From Anaerocolumna xylanovorans DSM 12503 (GTDB lineage Bacteria; Bacillota; Clostridia; Lachnospirales; Lachnospiraceae): a DNA stretch of 64,000 bases. The position numbers and the translations under genes were made by a program. The DNA lies in contig NZ_FRFD01000003.1 of the NCBI RefSeq assembly GCF_900143645.1, positions 806,001-870,000 on the forward strand. Reading direction: 5' to 3'. Of the stretch, positions 37,093-45,002 are shown one piece after another (positions within the stretch are counted from its first letter, which is position 1; every line of letters begins with the position of its first letter). Under the pieces are notes generated by a model. The model had not been told where the DNA came from, did no database searches, and saw only the letters and a program-made list of their open reading frames with translations.

Positions 37093-37413
37093 ATGGGATT
37101 CGAAGGATTGGTAATTGGGATTGCAGCTTTTATAATTATTGGAATGTTTCATCCCATAGTCATAAAATGCCAATATTACTTTACAGACAGGATTTGGCCG
37201 GTATTTTTAATTGCCGGAATTATAACGGTGGCATTGTCCTGTATTATTCAGCCTGTCATTGTTTCGGCAGTGCTTGCGATTTTGGGATGTACCTGTTTTT
37301 GGTCTATTCTTGAACTAAAGGAACAAACAAGGCGGGTAAAAAAGGGATGGTTCCCCCAAAATCCCAAACGTACTGTTCGCGGGCAAAATACGGTAAAGGA
37401 AGAGGAAACTTAA
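37093..37413 (+). CDS. DUF4491-family small membrane protein
   Basis: A 106-residue protein with three membrane helices (LVIGIAAFIIIGMFHPIVI, IWPVFLIAGIITVALSCII, VSAVLAILGCTCFWSI) and a basic cytoplasmic tail with WFPQNPKR. The GFEGL start, the FHPIVIKCQYYF segment and the WFP tail fit the DUF4491 family of unknown function. GAGGAGGT precedes the ATG. It is the first gene behind the PerR-like promoter and lies 27 bases before the Fur-family gene, so it is probably induced by peroxide or metal change. Confidence 0.75.
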   Translation: MGFEGLVIGIAAFIIIGMFHPIVIKCQYYFTDRIWPVFLIAGIITVALSCIIQPVIVSAVLAILGCTCFWSILELKEQTRRVKKGWFPQNPKRTVRGQNTVKEEET

Positions 37414-37440
37414 AAATTTTGATGCATTGGAGTTTTGTAT

Positions 37441-37812
37441 ATGACGAAAGTACAAAAAGCAATACTTGATATTTTGAGAAATTCCCGGCAACATCTTTCT
37501 GCCAGTGAGGTTTATTGGAGAGTAAAACAGCAGGTACCAACAGTTGCTCTTGGCACTGTGTACCGAAATTTAAACCAGTTTGCGGACTCCGGACAGATAC
37601 GGCGAGTAGGGCGTGCAGATGCAGCGGATTTCTTTGAAGGAAATACATCACCCCATGACCATGCCGTTTGTATTCACTGTGGGCAAATGACAGATATTGT
37701 AATCCCTGGGTTAAGGGGATTTCTAAAGGAGCAAATTAAGGGTCAAATTATTTCCGTTAATCTGACCCTTAACTATATCTGCCCTCAGTGCGCAGAGAAA
37801 AGCAAAGAATAA
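37441..37812 (+). CDS. Fur-family regulator, probably PerR-like
   Basis: A 123-residue Fur-family repressor: winged helix (LSASEVYWRVKQQV then TVYRNLNQFADSGQIRR), HDH metal ligands, and two CxxC pairs (CIHC, CPQC) for structural zinc. A His in RQHLSASEVY aligns with the PerR His that is oxidised by peroxide, and the Asp in QMTDIVIPGL with the PerR Asp104; the position of PerR Asp85 appears to be Glu. So PerR is favoured over Fur, but not proven. The longest frame starts with TTG at 37435; GGAG at 37429-37432 fits the ATG at 37441. It likely represses this operon through the AAGAA/TTCTT palindrome. Confidence 0.85.
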   Translation: MTKVQKAILDILRNSRQHLSASEVYWRVKQQVPTVALGTVYRNLNQFADSGQIRRVGRADAADFFEGNTSPHDHAVCIHCGQMTDIVIPGLRGFLKEQIKGQIISVNLTLNYICPQCAEKSKE

Positions 37813-37831
37813 ATACAGAAGAGGAGGGAAT

Positions 37832-38512
37832 ATGATAGATGCAAATATAAGGCGAAAACCAATGGTATTGGTTGAAACAATGTTTGATATTGTTTATCTG
37901 GTAACGGTGTTACTATCTGGTATGCTGCTTTGTATAAGAGCAGAGGCAGGACATGAGCAGTGGCTGTTTGGAATTATGGCATTAATTTTAGGTGCCGGCG
38001 ATTCCTTTCACCTTATTCCAAGAATTTATGCATTGTGGGGCGGTGGAACAGAGAAGCATATACCAATTCTGGGTATTGGGAAGCTCATTGCGTCCATAAC
38101 AATGACAATATTTTATGTTATCCTATGGCATATTGGGCTGATTCATTATCCGGAAATTTTCAGCAGCCATATGACGGGCATTATCTATGCACTTGCTGTG
38201 CTGCGTATTGTATTATGCGTATTTCCACAGAATCATTGGACATCTGCGAACCCTCCGTTAAAATGGTCGATTTGGCGTAATATTCCTTTCCTTGCGATGG
38301 GAATGTTCGTTATGGTATTTTTTGCAAAAGGTTCGTTTGCATTTGACAGCGGGCTCTCTTATCTTTGGGTTGCTGTTTTCGTAAGCTTTGTCTGCTATCT
38401 TCCGGTAGTGTTGTTTTCCGGGCGGAGCCGTAAGGTAGGTATGCTCATGCTTCCAAAAAGCTGTGCCTATGCGGCAATTGTACTGATGGGCTTTACTCTT
38501 GGAGGACTGTAA
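37832..38512 (+). CDS. Polytopic membrane protein of unknown function
   Basis: A 226-residue protein with about seven membrane helices (MFDIVYLVTVLLSGMLLCI, WLFGIMALILGAGDSFHLI, LIASITMTIFYVILWHIGL, GIIYALAVLRIVLCVF, IPFLAMGMFVMVFFAKGS, LWVAVFVSFVCYLPVVLF, CAYAAIVLMGFTLGGL). Charged residues inside helices, such as GAGDSFHLIPR, could bind a ligand or metal. It is the third gene of the peroxide operon, 19 bases after the Fur-family gene, with a GAGGAGGG ribosome site. No family is recognised. The position between regulator and catalase suggests a stress role only by association. Confidence 0.7.
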   Translation: MIDANIRRKPMVLVETMFDIVYLVTVLLSGMLLCIRAEAGHEQWLFGIMALILGAGDSFHLIPRIYALWGGGTEKHIPILGIGKLIASITMTIFYVILWHIGLIHYPEIFSSHMTGIIYALAVLRIVLCVFPQNHWTSANPPLKWSIWRNIPFLAMGMFVMVFFAKGSFAFDSGLSYLWVAVFVSFVCYLPVVLFSGRSRKVGMLMLPKSCAYAAIVLMGFTLGGL

Positions 38513-38528
38513 ATAAACGGGTTTTACT

Positions 38529-38557
38529 CCCGCTTTTATAGGCGCGGGTTTTATTTT
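38529..38557 (+). terminator. Terminator upstream of the catalase gene
   Basis: CCCGC (38529-38533) pairs with GCGGG (38544-38548), followed by TTTTATTTTT. It may attenuate rather than block readthrough into the catalase gene, whose own promoter is not obvious. Confidence 0.65.
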
Positions 38558-38622
38558 TATATTAGCTTTCAGTTTCAAAGATGGCACCTGTATAAGAAAG
38601 ATTATTAGAAGGAGGTTTTAGC

Positions 38623-40131
38623 ATGGATGAAAAGAGGAAACTAACAAATGAAGTTGGAGCTCCCATTCCAGACAACGAAAATTCAATCACGGCAGGTCCC
38701 AGAGGTCCGGTTGTGATGCAGGATGTATGGCTGCAGGAAAAAATGGCGCATTTTAACCGTGAGGTTATTCCTGAACGGCGTATGCATGCCAAAGGCTGGG
38801 GCGCTTATGGCAACTTTACGGTTACCGGAGATATTTCCAGGTACACAAAAGCGAAGGTTCTTCAACCGGGGAAAAAGACTGATTTGTTTGTCCGTTTTTC
38901 CACCGTAGCGGGAGAGCGCGGAGCAGCGGATGCCGAACGCGATATTCGAGGAGTGGCCTGTAAGTTCTACACGGAGGAAGGAAATTGGGATCTTGTCGGC
39001 AACAATACGCCAACGTTCTTTATCCGGGATGTACATAATTTTTCAGACCTGAACCGTGCGGTAAAACGTGATCCGAGGACAGGTATGCGTTCAGCCCAGA
39101 ACAACTGGGATTTTTGGACGATGCTTCCGGAAACCTTTCATCAGACCACCATTGTCATGTCAGACAGAGGCATACCTGCGTCCTTCCGCCATATGCACTT
39201 TTTCGGGGAGCATACCTTCTCGTTTTATAATGAGAAAAATGAGCGTGTATGGTGTAAATTTCATTTCCATACCCAGCAGGGTATCAAAAATCTGACGGAT
39301 GAAGAAGCAGAAATCCTGTGTGGGCAAGACCGTGAAAGCCATGGCAGGGATTTATTTGAATCGATTGAGCGCGGTGATTATCCCAAATGGACAATGTATG
39401 TTCAAATAATGACGGAAGAACAGGCAAAAAATCACTATGAGAACCCATTTGACATTACGAAGATCTGGCGGCACAAGGAATTTCCGCTGATTGAGGTTGG
39501 GGTTCTTGAACTGAACCGTAATCCTGAAAACTATTTTGCAGAGGTTGAACAGTCCGCTTTTACACCGGCCCATGTTGTTCCGGGAATCGGTTTTTCACCC
39601 GATAAATTTTTACAGGGAAGACTGTTTGCTTATGGTGATGCACAAAGGTACAGACTGGGCGTTAACTATAATCAAATACCGGTTAACAGTGCCAAGTGTG
39701 AAGTGAACGATTACCACCGTGACGGTGCTATGCGTGTTGACGGGAATTATGGTGCAACGCCGGCATATACACCAAATAGCGCAGATGTCTGGTCACCGCA
39801 GCCTGACGTGGCAGAACCGCCTCTTGACCTTGAAGGTGCAATGTATCGTTTTGATCCCAAAGATGATCCTACCGATGATAATTTCCGGGCAGGCGGTGAG
39901 CTGTACCGCTTGATGACAGAAGATAAACGCAGGCTGCTTATTGAAAATACCGCACGTAATATTGCTCCGGTGACCGATAATATAAAGTACCGCCATGCGG
40001 TTCATTGTTTCCTGGCGGATATAGAATATGGAGAGCGTATGACGCAGGCAATAGGGTTGGATTTGGAAAAAGTCAAAGAACTGGCAACGCTTAACAATGC
40101 CGGTCTCATTGAGGCGACGAGAAATCCATGA
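38623..40131 (+). CDS. katA: Haem catalase
   Basis: A 502-residue monofunctional small-subunit catalase that converts hydrogen peroxide to water and oxygen. The catalytic His55 is in RRMHAKGWGAYG, the active-site Asn in LVGNNTPTFFIRD (127/128), and the proximal haem ligand Tyr337 in RLFAYGDAQRYRLG. Conserved surroundings are RFSTVAGERGAAD and KRDPRTG. AAGGAGG precedes the ATG and its end overlaps the DUF454 gene by 4 bases. With the upstream Fur/PerR-type gene this makes a peroxide-defence operon. Catalase is not universal in strict anaerobes, so it points to regular oxygen exposure. Confidence 0.95.
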   Translation: MDEKRKLTNEVGAPIPDNENSITAGPRGPVVMQDVWLQEKMAHFNREVIPERRMHAKGWGAYGNFTVTGDISRYTKAKVLQPGKKTDLFVRFSTVAGERGAADAERDIRGVACKFYTEEGNWDLVGNNTPTFFIRDVHNFSDLNRAVKRDPRTGMRSAQNNWDFWTMLPETFHQTTIVMSDRGIPASFRHMHFFGEHTFSFYNEKNERVWCKFHFHTQQGIKNLTDEEAEILCGQDRESHGRDLFESIERGDYPKWTMYVQIMTEEQAKNHYENPFDITKIWRHKEFPLIEVGVLELNRNPENYFAEVEQSAFTPAHVVPGIGFSPDKFLQGRLFAYGDAQRYRLGVNYNQIPVNSAKCEVNDYHRDGAMRVDGNYGATPAYTPNSADVWSPQPDVAEPPLDLEGAMYRFDPKDDPTDDNFRAGGELYRLMTEDKRRLLIENTARNIAPVTDNIKYRHAVHCFLADIEYGERMTQAIGLDLEKVKELATLNNAGLIEATRNP

Positions 40132-40550
40132 TAACTAAAAGCCGGTTGCTTCTTGTATTAGGGTTTATTCTGCTGGGTTTGGGTACAATCGGCATATTTC
40201 TGCCGATTCTGCCTACGACACCTTTTGTTCTGGCGGCAGCCGGCTGCTTTTCGGGAAACAAAAGGATGTCAGCATGGCTGCATAAAAGCAGGTTTTTCAG
40301 TGATTATATAACTAGCTATAAGAAGCATAAGGGTTTACAAAAAAGTACGGTAATCAAAAGTCTGGTGTTTCTCTGGACAATGATGGGTATCTCGGTAATA
40401 TGTATGAAGACCCTTTGGGCCAGCATCTGTCTGCCGGTAATCGGGATAGCTGTAACCGTGCATATTTTGTATATGGCAAGGCCTAAAAATGCTTCTCACA
40501 GGTCAGAGGATAGGTGTTTGGATGATAATAGTCCGGGCGAGATAAAATAG
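40128..40550 (+). CDS. DUF454/YbaN-family membrane protein
   Basis: A 140-residue inner membrane protein of the YbaN/DUF454 family: LGTIGIFLPILPTTPFVLAA is the family hallmark, followed by CFSGNKRMSAWLHKSRFF and two further membrane helices (FLWTMMGISVICM, LWASICLPVIGIAVTVHI). The function is unknown; members often lie beside haem or stress genes. The start overlaps the catalase stop (ATGA), so it is translated from the same message. A Ser/Asp-rich tail of about 25 residues follows the last helix. Confidence 0.85.
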   Translation: MITKSRLLLVLGFILLGLGTIGIFLPILPTTPFVLAAAGCFSGNKRMSAWLHKSRFFSDYITSYKKHKGLQKSTVIKSLVFLWTMMGISVICMKTLWASICLPVIGIAVTVHILYMARPKNASHRSEDRCLDDNSPGEIK

Positions 40551-40590
40551 GAAATTGAGATGGCAGACAATATAGATATTGTCAAAGCAG

Positions 40591-40619
40591 ACCGCAGAGA
40601 GAGGCATTCTCCCTGCGGT
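40591..40619. terminator. Bidirectional terminator between convergent genes
   Basis: ACCGCAG (40591-40597) pairs with CTGCGGT (40613-40619), extended inside by AGAGA/TCT pairings, between the DUF454 gene and the convergent MerR gene. Confidence 0.65.
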
Positions 40620-40645
40620 TCTCTTAGTTTGCCCGCTCAAAGATA

Positions 40646-41041
40646 TTACTCTATAGAGATCAGATTACTGGTGTATTTTATCTTTCCGGCTAAAACATCA
40701 TCATAGAAGTCTTGTTTGTAATCGATAAAAACAATACTTTCTTCAATACTTTCAATTTCCTTTAAAAGGTTCTCTTTTTTTACTGCCAGAATCGTTTTTC
40801 TTATTTTAATAGACGAAGGTCCTTCTAGACATAAATTTAAATATTCCTTTATTTCTTTGATACTTAGACCGCATTTTCTCAAACATTGTAAGCTGCCCAG
40901 CCAATTTAGATCCCTATCATCAAAGATGCGGTAGTTATTATGGTCTCTTTTTACATTTGGTACTAAGCCTTCATTGCAATAGTACCGTAGAGTTTCATAA
41001 GGAATATGAAGCTTATCACAGACGTTTTTCATTGTATACAT
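40646..41041 (-). CDS. MerR-family regulator
   Basis: A 131-residue MerR-type activator. The N-terminal helix-turn-helix and wing are clear (MYTMKNVCDKLHIPYETLRYY, then NNYRIFDDRDLNWL), followed by CLRKCGLSIKEIKEYL and a coiled-coil dimerisation helix (about 78-110). There is no C-terminal Cys-rich metal site, so it belongs with redox- or drug-responsive members. It diverges from a flavodoxin-fold oxidoreductase gene whose promoter carries a palindrome in an overlong spacer, so it almost certainly activates that gene. Confidence 0.88.
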   Translation of the reverse strand: MYTMKNVCDKLHIPYETLRYYCNEGLVPNVKRDHNNYRIFDDRDLNWLGSLQCLRKCGLSIKEIKEYLNLCLEGPSSIKIRKTILAVKKENLLKEIESIEESIVFIDYKQDFYDDVLAGKIKYTSNLISIE

Positions 41042-41069
41042 AAATTCTTCTCCATTTTCATAAATGATA

Positions 41070-41100
41070 TTGACCTGTAGCCACTACAGGGTGTTACAAT
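41070..41100 (+). promoter_or_regulatory. MerR-type promoter with 19-bp spacer and operator
   Basis: TTGACC (41070-41075) and TACAAT (41095-41100) are separated by 19 bases, the abnormal spacing typical of MerR-activated promoters. A perfect 7-3-7 palindrome, CCTGTAGCCACTACAGG (41074-41090), lies in the spacer where MerR dimers bind. Confidence 0.85.
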
Positions 41101-41145
41101 ACAATTGTAATCACGTATACCGGATAATACAAGGAGGAAAATAGA

Positions 41146-41763
41146 ATGAAAGTATTATTAATTAATGGCAGTCCAAATGCGAAAGGATGCACCTATACGG
41201 CATTAACAGAAGTAGAAAAGACTTTAAATGAAGCAGGCGTTGATACAGAAATCATTCATGTTGGAAATAAAGATCTTCGTGGGTGTATTGGATGCCGTCA
41301 ATGTAAAAAGAATGGTAAATGTGTATTCAATGATATGGTAAATGAAGTCGCTCCAAAATTTGAAGCCTGTGAGGGCATTGTTATTGGGACACCAGTATAT
41401 TTTGCTTCCGCGAATGGAACCCTTGTGTCATTTATTGACCGGCTATTTTATAGCGTTCCATGCGATAAAACAATGAAGGTTGGTGCAGCGGTTGTTTCAG
41501 CAAGAAGAGGAGGAGGTTCCGCGACATTTGATGAAATCAATAAATATTTTACGATATCAAGTATGCCAGTAGCATCCAGTCAATATTGGAATAGTGTTCA
41601 TGGTTATACACCGGAAGATGTATATGCTGATGAAGAAGGATGTCAAACAATGCGTACACTGGGCAGAAATATGGCTTTTCTTATTAAAAGTATCCAATTG
41701 GGAAAAGAAAAATTTGGTTTGCCGGAAAAAGAAGAAAGAAAAGCTACAAATTTTATCCGTTAA
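41146..41763 (+). CDS. Flavodoxin-fold NAD(P)H-dependent oxidoreductase
   Basis: A 205-residue FMN-binding oxidoreductase of the NADPH-dependent FMN reductase/iron-sulfur flavoprotein group. INGSPNAKGCTYTAL is the phosphate-binding loop for FMN, GCIGCRQCKKNGKCVFND a compact Cys motif as in iron-sulfur flavoproteins, and GTPVYFASANGTLVSFIDRL the second FMN loop. It probably reduces quinones, nitro compounds or other electrophiles. It has a strong AAGGAGG site and is driven by the MerR-type promoter, so it is likely induced by its substrate. Confidence 0.88.
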   Translation: MKVLLINGSPNAKGCTYTALTEVEKTLNEAGVDTEIIHVGNKDLRGCIGCRQCKKNGKCVFNDMVNEVAPKFEACEGIVIGTPVYFASANGTLVSFIDRLFYSVPCDKTMKVGAAVVSARRGGGSATFDEINKYFTISSMPVASSQYWNSVHGYTPEDVYADEEGCQTMRTLGRNMAFLIKSIQLGKEKFGLPEKEERKATNFIR

Positions 41764-41825
41764 ATAAAAGATTGGCGATAATCTTCCTGGTGCAAGGCAT
41801 TAACGCATTAATAAGCAAAATAATC

Positions 41826-41900
41826 TTGCTTCCCAACCTATAATTTGTTATAATATAATAGTGTTTTAACAGCATTCCTGGAAGTCGGGAATGCTTTTCT
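41826..41900 (+). promoter_or_regulatory. Promoter and hairpin leader of the GGDEF gene
   Basis: TTGCTT (41826-41831), 17 bases, TATAAT (41849-41854). About 10 bases into the predicted transcript, AGCATTCC (41871-41878) pairs with GGAATGCT (41888-41895), followed by TTTCTTATATTTT. This looks like an intrinsic terminator within the leader, about 50 bases before the ATG at 41948, and could act as an attenuator. Confidence 0.5.
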
Positions 41901-41947
41901 TATATTTTGCAAAGGAAATTATTGTTAACAATAAAAGGAACAACCCC

Positions 41948-43456
41948 ATGGAATGGATGAAAGAAGGATTAAAGCTTTTAATAAGCCGCTCCGACAAAGA
42001 ACAAAAAGAATTTGAGAAGTATAACAGTTTGCTCGTTTTAAGCAGAATTCGGCTTATTTCCCTGGCTGCTATTTTTCTGTCAATTTTTTGGGCCTATATG
42101 GATTGGACAATTATCAAAAATGGTGCCGATGGGATTTATAGTGTGACTCTTGTCGTAATGCACATAATAAGTGTAGCCGCTTCGGCTGCATTCTTGATTT
42201 TCTACAGGCGGATAACCGGCAAGAGAAAGAATAAGAATTACCGCATCATATATAATACTTTAAAGATATATGTGTTTTTGTATATTCTTTTTGGAGCAAT
42301 TTCTTCTATTAACAGTCAAAGATATACCGGTAATATTTATTCCTATATTATACTATCACTGATTGCGGCGATTGCCTTTACCCTAAAACCGTCTTATATG
42401 CTTTTTGCATTCGGAGTAAATCATATGATTTTCCTTACGGGTATCGGTATTCTTTGTAGGGAGGCGGATTTATTTCTCGCAAAAATGATAAATGCCACAG
42501 TCCTTGCAGGTGCCGCTTTTTTACTCGGATTTATTTTTTACCGCCAAAGGATGAAGGAGTTTTTTTATCGAAAGAAATTAGTGGAAAACGAAGAGAATTT
42601 TAAAAAGCTTTTTTATGTAAATCCTTATCCTGTATTTATTACAAGATTGGACGATGGAAAGATTATCGAAGCAAATAGAAGGGCATGCAGTTTGTTAGAG
42701 ATCAATGCAGAGGTATTGGATAGTTTGGATGGAATTGACTGTTATATCAAGAATGACAGCAGGCTGGCCCTGCAGGAAGAATTAAAGGAACATAACAGTA
42801 CCTTCGACCGGATTGTAGAGTATGAGTTTAAAGGCAAGCAGATGTGGGTTACGGCAAACTATGAGTTAATTGATTATCACGGCGAGAAATGTATTTTAAC
42901 AGGCATTATGGATATAACGGAAATTAGAAGAGCAGAGGAAGAACTGTCCCATTATGCTTCTTTCGATTCCTTGACCGGAATTTTGAACAGAAGAATGGGA
43001 TTAAAAAAAATGGAAGAGTTGTTAGAAGAAGCCCAAGAAGATTTTATGGAATTTGTGCTTTGCTTTCTGGATATTAATAATTTAAAGGATGTAAATGATA
43101 CTTATGGTCACGGCGAAGGAGACCGTTATATTCTAACCTTCTGTAATATGATCAAAAATAAACTGAACGAGGAAGATATATTTTTCCGCATGGGCGGCGA
43201 TGAATTTATAATTGTATTCAGGAATAAGAACAAATCACAGGCAGAAAACATCTGGGACGAGTTTGTGAAACAGTTTGATGAAAGAAATGTACAGGGAGAG
43301 TTTCCCTATAACATTACGGCAAGCCATGGGTTATTTTACTATTGTACCGGCATGGATATAGATTTAGAGCAGATGATTGAAAAAGCAGATAAACAGATGT
43401 ATAAAGAAAAACAAAGTTTTAAGAGAGAATATCAAACCAAAGATGGGATGGATTAA
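41948..43456 (+). CDS. Membrane PAS-GGDEF diguanylate cyclase
   Basis: A 502-residue protein making cyclic di-GMP from two GTP. Residues about 30-215 hold five to six membrane helices (ISLAAIFLSIFWAYM, MINATVLAGAAFLLGFIFY), then a PAS domain (about 222-335; NPYPVFITRLDDGKIIEANR), then GGDEF (about 345-495) starting LTGILNRRMGL with intact active site RMGGDEF. The inhibitory RxxD site five residues upstream is absent (NEED is found there), so product inhibition is probably lacking. The frame opens at 41891, inside a hairpin; the ATG at 41948 follows AAAGGAA by 8 bases and is preferred. Confidence 0.9.
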   Translation: MEWMKEGLKLLISRSDKEQKEFEKYNSLLVLSRIRLISLAAIFLSIFWAYMDWTIIKNGADGIYSVTLVVMHIISVAASAAFLIFYRRITGKRKNKNYRIIYNTLKIYVFLYILFGAISSINSQRYTGNIYSYIILSLIAAIAFTLKPSYMLFAFGVNHMIFLTGIGILCREADLFLAKMINATVLAGAAFLLGFIFYRQRMKEFFYRKKLVENEENFKKLFYVNPYPVFITRLDDGKIIEANRRACSLLEINAEVLDSLDGIDCYIKNDSRLALQEELKEHNSTFDRIVEYEFKGKQMWVTANYELIDYHGEKCILTGIMDITEIRRAEEELSHYASFDSLTGILNRRMGLKKMEELLEEAQEDFMEFVLCFLDINNLKDVNDTYGHGEGDRYILTFCNMIKNKLNEEDIFFRMGGDEFIIVFRNKNKSQAENIWDEFVKQFDERNVQGEFPYNITASHGLFYYCTGMDIDLEQMIEKADKQMYKEKQSFKREYQTKDGMD

Positions 43457-43547
43457 AGAACCCATCAGCAATCACATTCTGGTTTTGAATTATCCTGATA
43501 CATACCAGCTGAATATAGAATCCCTTCAGTAAATATAGCAGACCTTG

Positions 43548-43590
43548 AAAAGGCACGCTGAGAAAAGAAACTAAAACAGGTGCCTTTTTT
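43548..43590. terminator. Terminator between convergent genes
   Basis: AAAAGGCAC (43548-43556) pairs with GTGCCTTTT (43580-43588) and T residues continue. The complementary A run before the stem lets it serve the minus-strand gene too. Confidence 0.7.
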
Positions 43591-43598
43591 AGTTATGT

Positions 43599-44303
43599 TT
43601 ATTCCCCTGTGAGCGTGATATTCAACACTTTAATCTTCTCGTTGTCAAGGGTAAAGTGGAAATCCAGAGGAAGCGGACTTCCCTCGAACTCACCAGTCAG
43701 TGTTGCGGTGACAATGGCTTCGTTGTCTCTCTCCGAACAGTTTGTAATATCCATAGTCACCTTTGCATCTCTGTTCGCCTTCAAAATATGCTCGCTTATC
43801 ACCTCAGGTTCGCGAAATTCCATTCCTTCGTCTTGCAGGACAGCGTCTTCTGAAAAGCAGCCTGCGAGCAGTGTACCATCGTAAACATCGGAAGCATGGT
43901 AAAAAGCAGCAACGGATGAGGGCAATGGCACAGCTCTGCTGTTGGAAGAAAGAACAATTCTTAGGAGTTTCACTTTATCATTTTCCACGACAAAGTGAAA
44001 GTCAAGATAGAGCGGGTCCGGCACACCGGTTTTATCATAATCTCCATCTGCAATGGCCGTAATGACAAATTCCACAGCGTCCTGTATGACATTTGTGATC
44101 TCCAGCTGCAGATGATCTCCGAAATAGGTCTTCTCACTCCATATTTTTATTGCAGTTTTTCCGCGATACTCTTTTCCGGCATCGATTACAACGGCATCCT
44201 CATGAAATGCTGAAAGAAACGCAATAGGATCACCTGTATTTGCTGCGCGAAAATGTGTCTCTACGGCTTCCGGTAACTGGTAATTCTTATTTGTCTTTTT
44301 CAT
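43599..44303 (-). CDS. Tandem NTF2/SnoaL-like domain protein
   Basis: A 234-residue soluble protein made of two NTF2-like folds. Domain one (about 8-120) has VETHFRAANTGDPIAFLSAFHEDAVVIDAG and closes with LYLDFHFVVENDKVKLLRIVL. Domain two (about 125-234) has SVAAFYHASDVYDGTLLAGCFSEDAVLQDEG and closes with LDFHFTLDNEKIKVLNITL, so the halves are clearly duplicated. Such folds bind small hydrophobic molecules and include polyketide cyclases, isomerases and many proteins of unknown role. The substrate cannot be guessed. The gene looks less AT-rich than its neighbours, which may indicate transfer. Confidence 0.8.
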   Translation of the reverse strand: MKKTNKNYQLPEAVETHFRAANTGDPIAFLSAFHEDAVVIDAGKEYRGKTAIKIWSEKTYFGDHLQLEITNVIQDAVEFVITAIADGDYDKTGVPDPLYLDFHFVVENDKVKLLRIVLSSNSRAVPLPSSVAAFYHASDVYDGTLLAGCFSEDAVLQDEGMEFREPEVISEHILKANRDAKVTMDITNCSERDNEAIVTATLTGEFEGSPLPLDFHFTLDNEKIKVLNITLTGE

Positions 44304-44493
44304 ATATTTATTCTCCTGTTTTGTGTGTTATAGTGATTTTTACATTTTAATTATAACAGGCATAACCTGACGACATTATGTCAAGTTAAATATAAAACTT
44401 AAGAAACATGTCTCTTGGATATAGTTTGAAATGTTTTGCGGCAGAAGAATAATTTTTATAGTTAAATATGACAGAATGCCTTACAGTTTGGCT

Positions 44494-44502
44494 TGGTATA
44501 AT
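44494..44502 (+). promoter_or_regulatory. Extended -10 promoter of the MazG-like gene
   Basis: TTGGTATAAT holds a TGn extended -10 (TGG at 44494-44496, TATAAT at 44497-44502), 58 bases before the ATG. No good -35 is seen, as is common for extended -10 promoters. Confidence 0.5.
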
Positions 44503-44560
44503 AACAAAGTATGATTCCAAAAACCGATAAACAGGAATATCAGGAAAAGGAGAGGAAGAT

Positions 44561-44872
44561 ATGAACTTTAGTGAGGTAGTTGAACGTTCTGTTCAAATCA
44601 GAAAACTTTATCATCAGCTCGAAAGACAAAATCATGGAACAGAATGGACAGTAGAAGAGGATGCGCTGGCTTTCTTAACTGATGCCGGTTTGGTGGGCCG
44701 TTTGACGATGTCCCAGCAAGAGCGTTGGCCTAAAGGCGGTAATACAGTATTGGAATTGGAGCATAAGCTTGGCGAGTGCATATGGTGGCTGATTGTTTTG
44801 GCGGAGCGTATGAATATTGATATCAATAAATCATTGGATGAATTTTTATCAAATCTTGAAGAACAATTATAG
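44561..44872 (+). CDS. MazG-like nucleotide pyrophosphohydrolase family protein
   Basis: A 103-residue all-helical protein resembling the MazG-like family: EEDALAFLTDAGLVGRL and LEHKLGECIWWLIVLAERMNID sit where MazG enzymes have their EExxE and ExxD metal-binding helices. The Asp of ExxD (normally GDxLW) seems replaced by Cys in GECIWW, so nucleoside triphosphate pyrophosphohydrolase activity is doubtful. AAAGGAGAGG precedes the ATG. It is a single-gene unit. The family call is moderate, the activity uncertain. Confidence 0.65.
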   Translation: MNFSEVVERSVQIRKLYHQLERQNHGTEWTVEEDALAFLTDAGLVGRLTMSQQERWPKGGNTVLELEHKLGECIWWLIVLAERMNIDINKSLDEFLSNLEEQL

Positions 44873-45002
44873 AGTTAATCAAGAGGAGCTTATTAAACAG
44901 TGTAATTTATATGCGAAATGAACAGTTGCATTTTCAAAGGTTCGTAATTATATTTATAGAAATGAATCATATATTTTAATAAAGCAATAAATTGAGGAAA
45001 TT

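Noticed and set aside
44330..44400. Promoter for the NTF2-like gene on the minus strand
   Set aside because: A TTGACA and a TATAAT exist on the minus strand, but they are 23 bases apart, too far even for MerR-type promoters, so no promoter is called.
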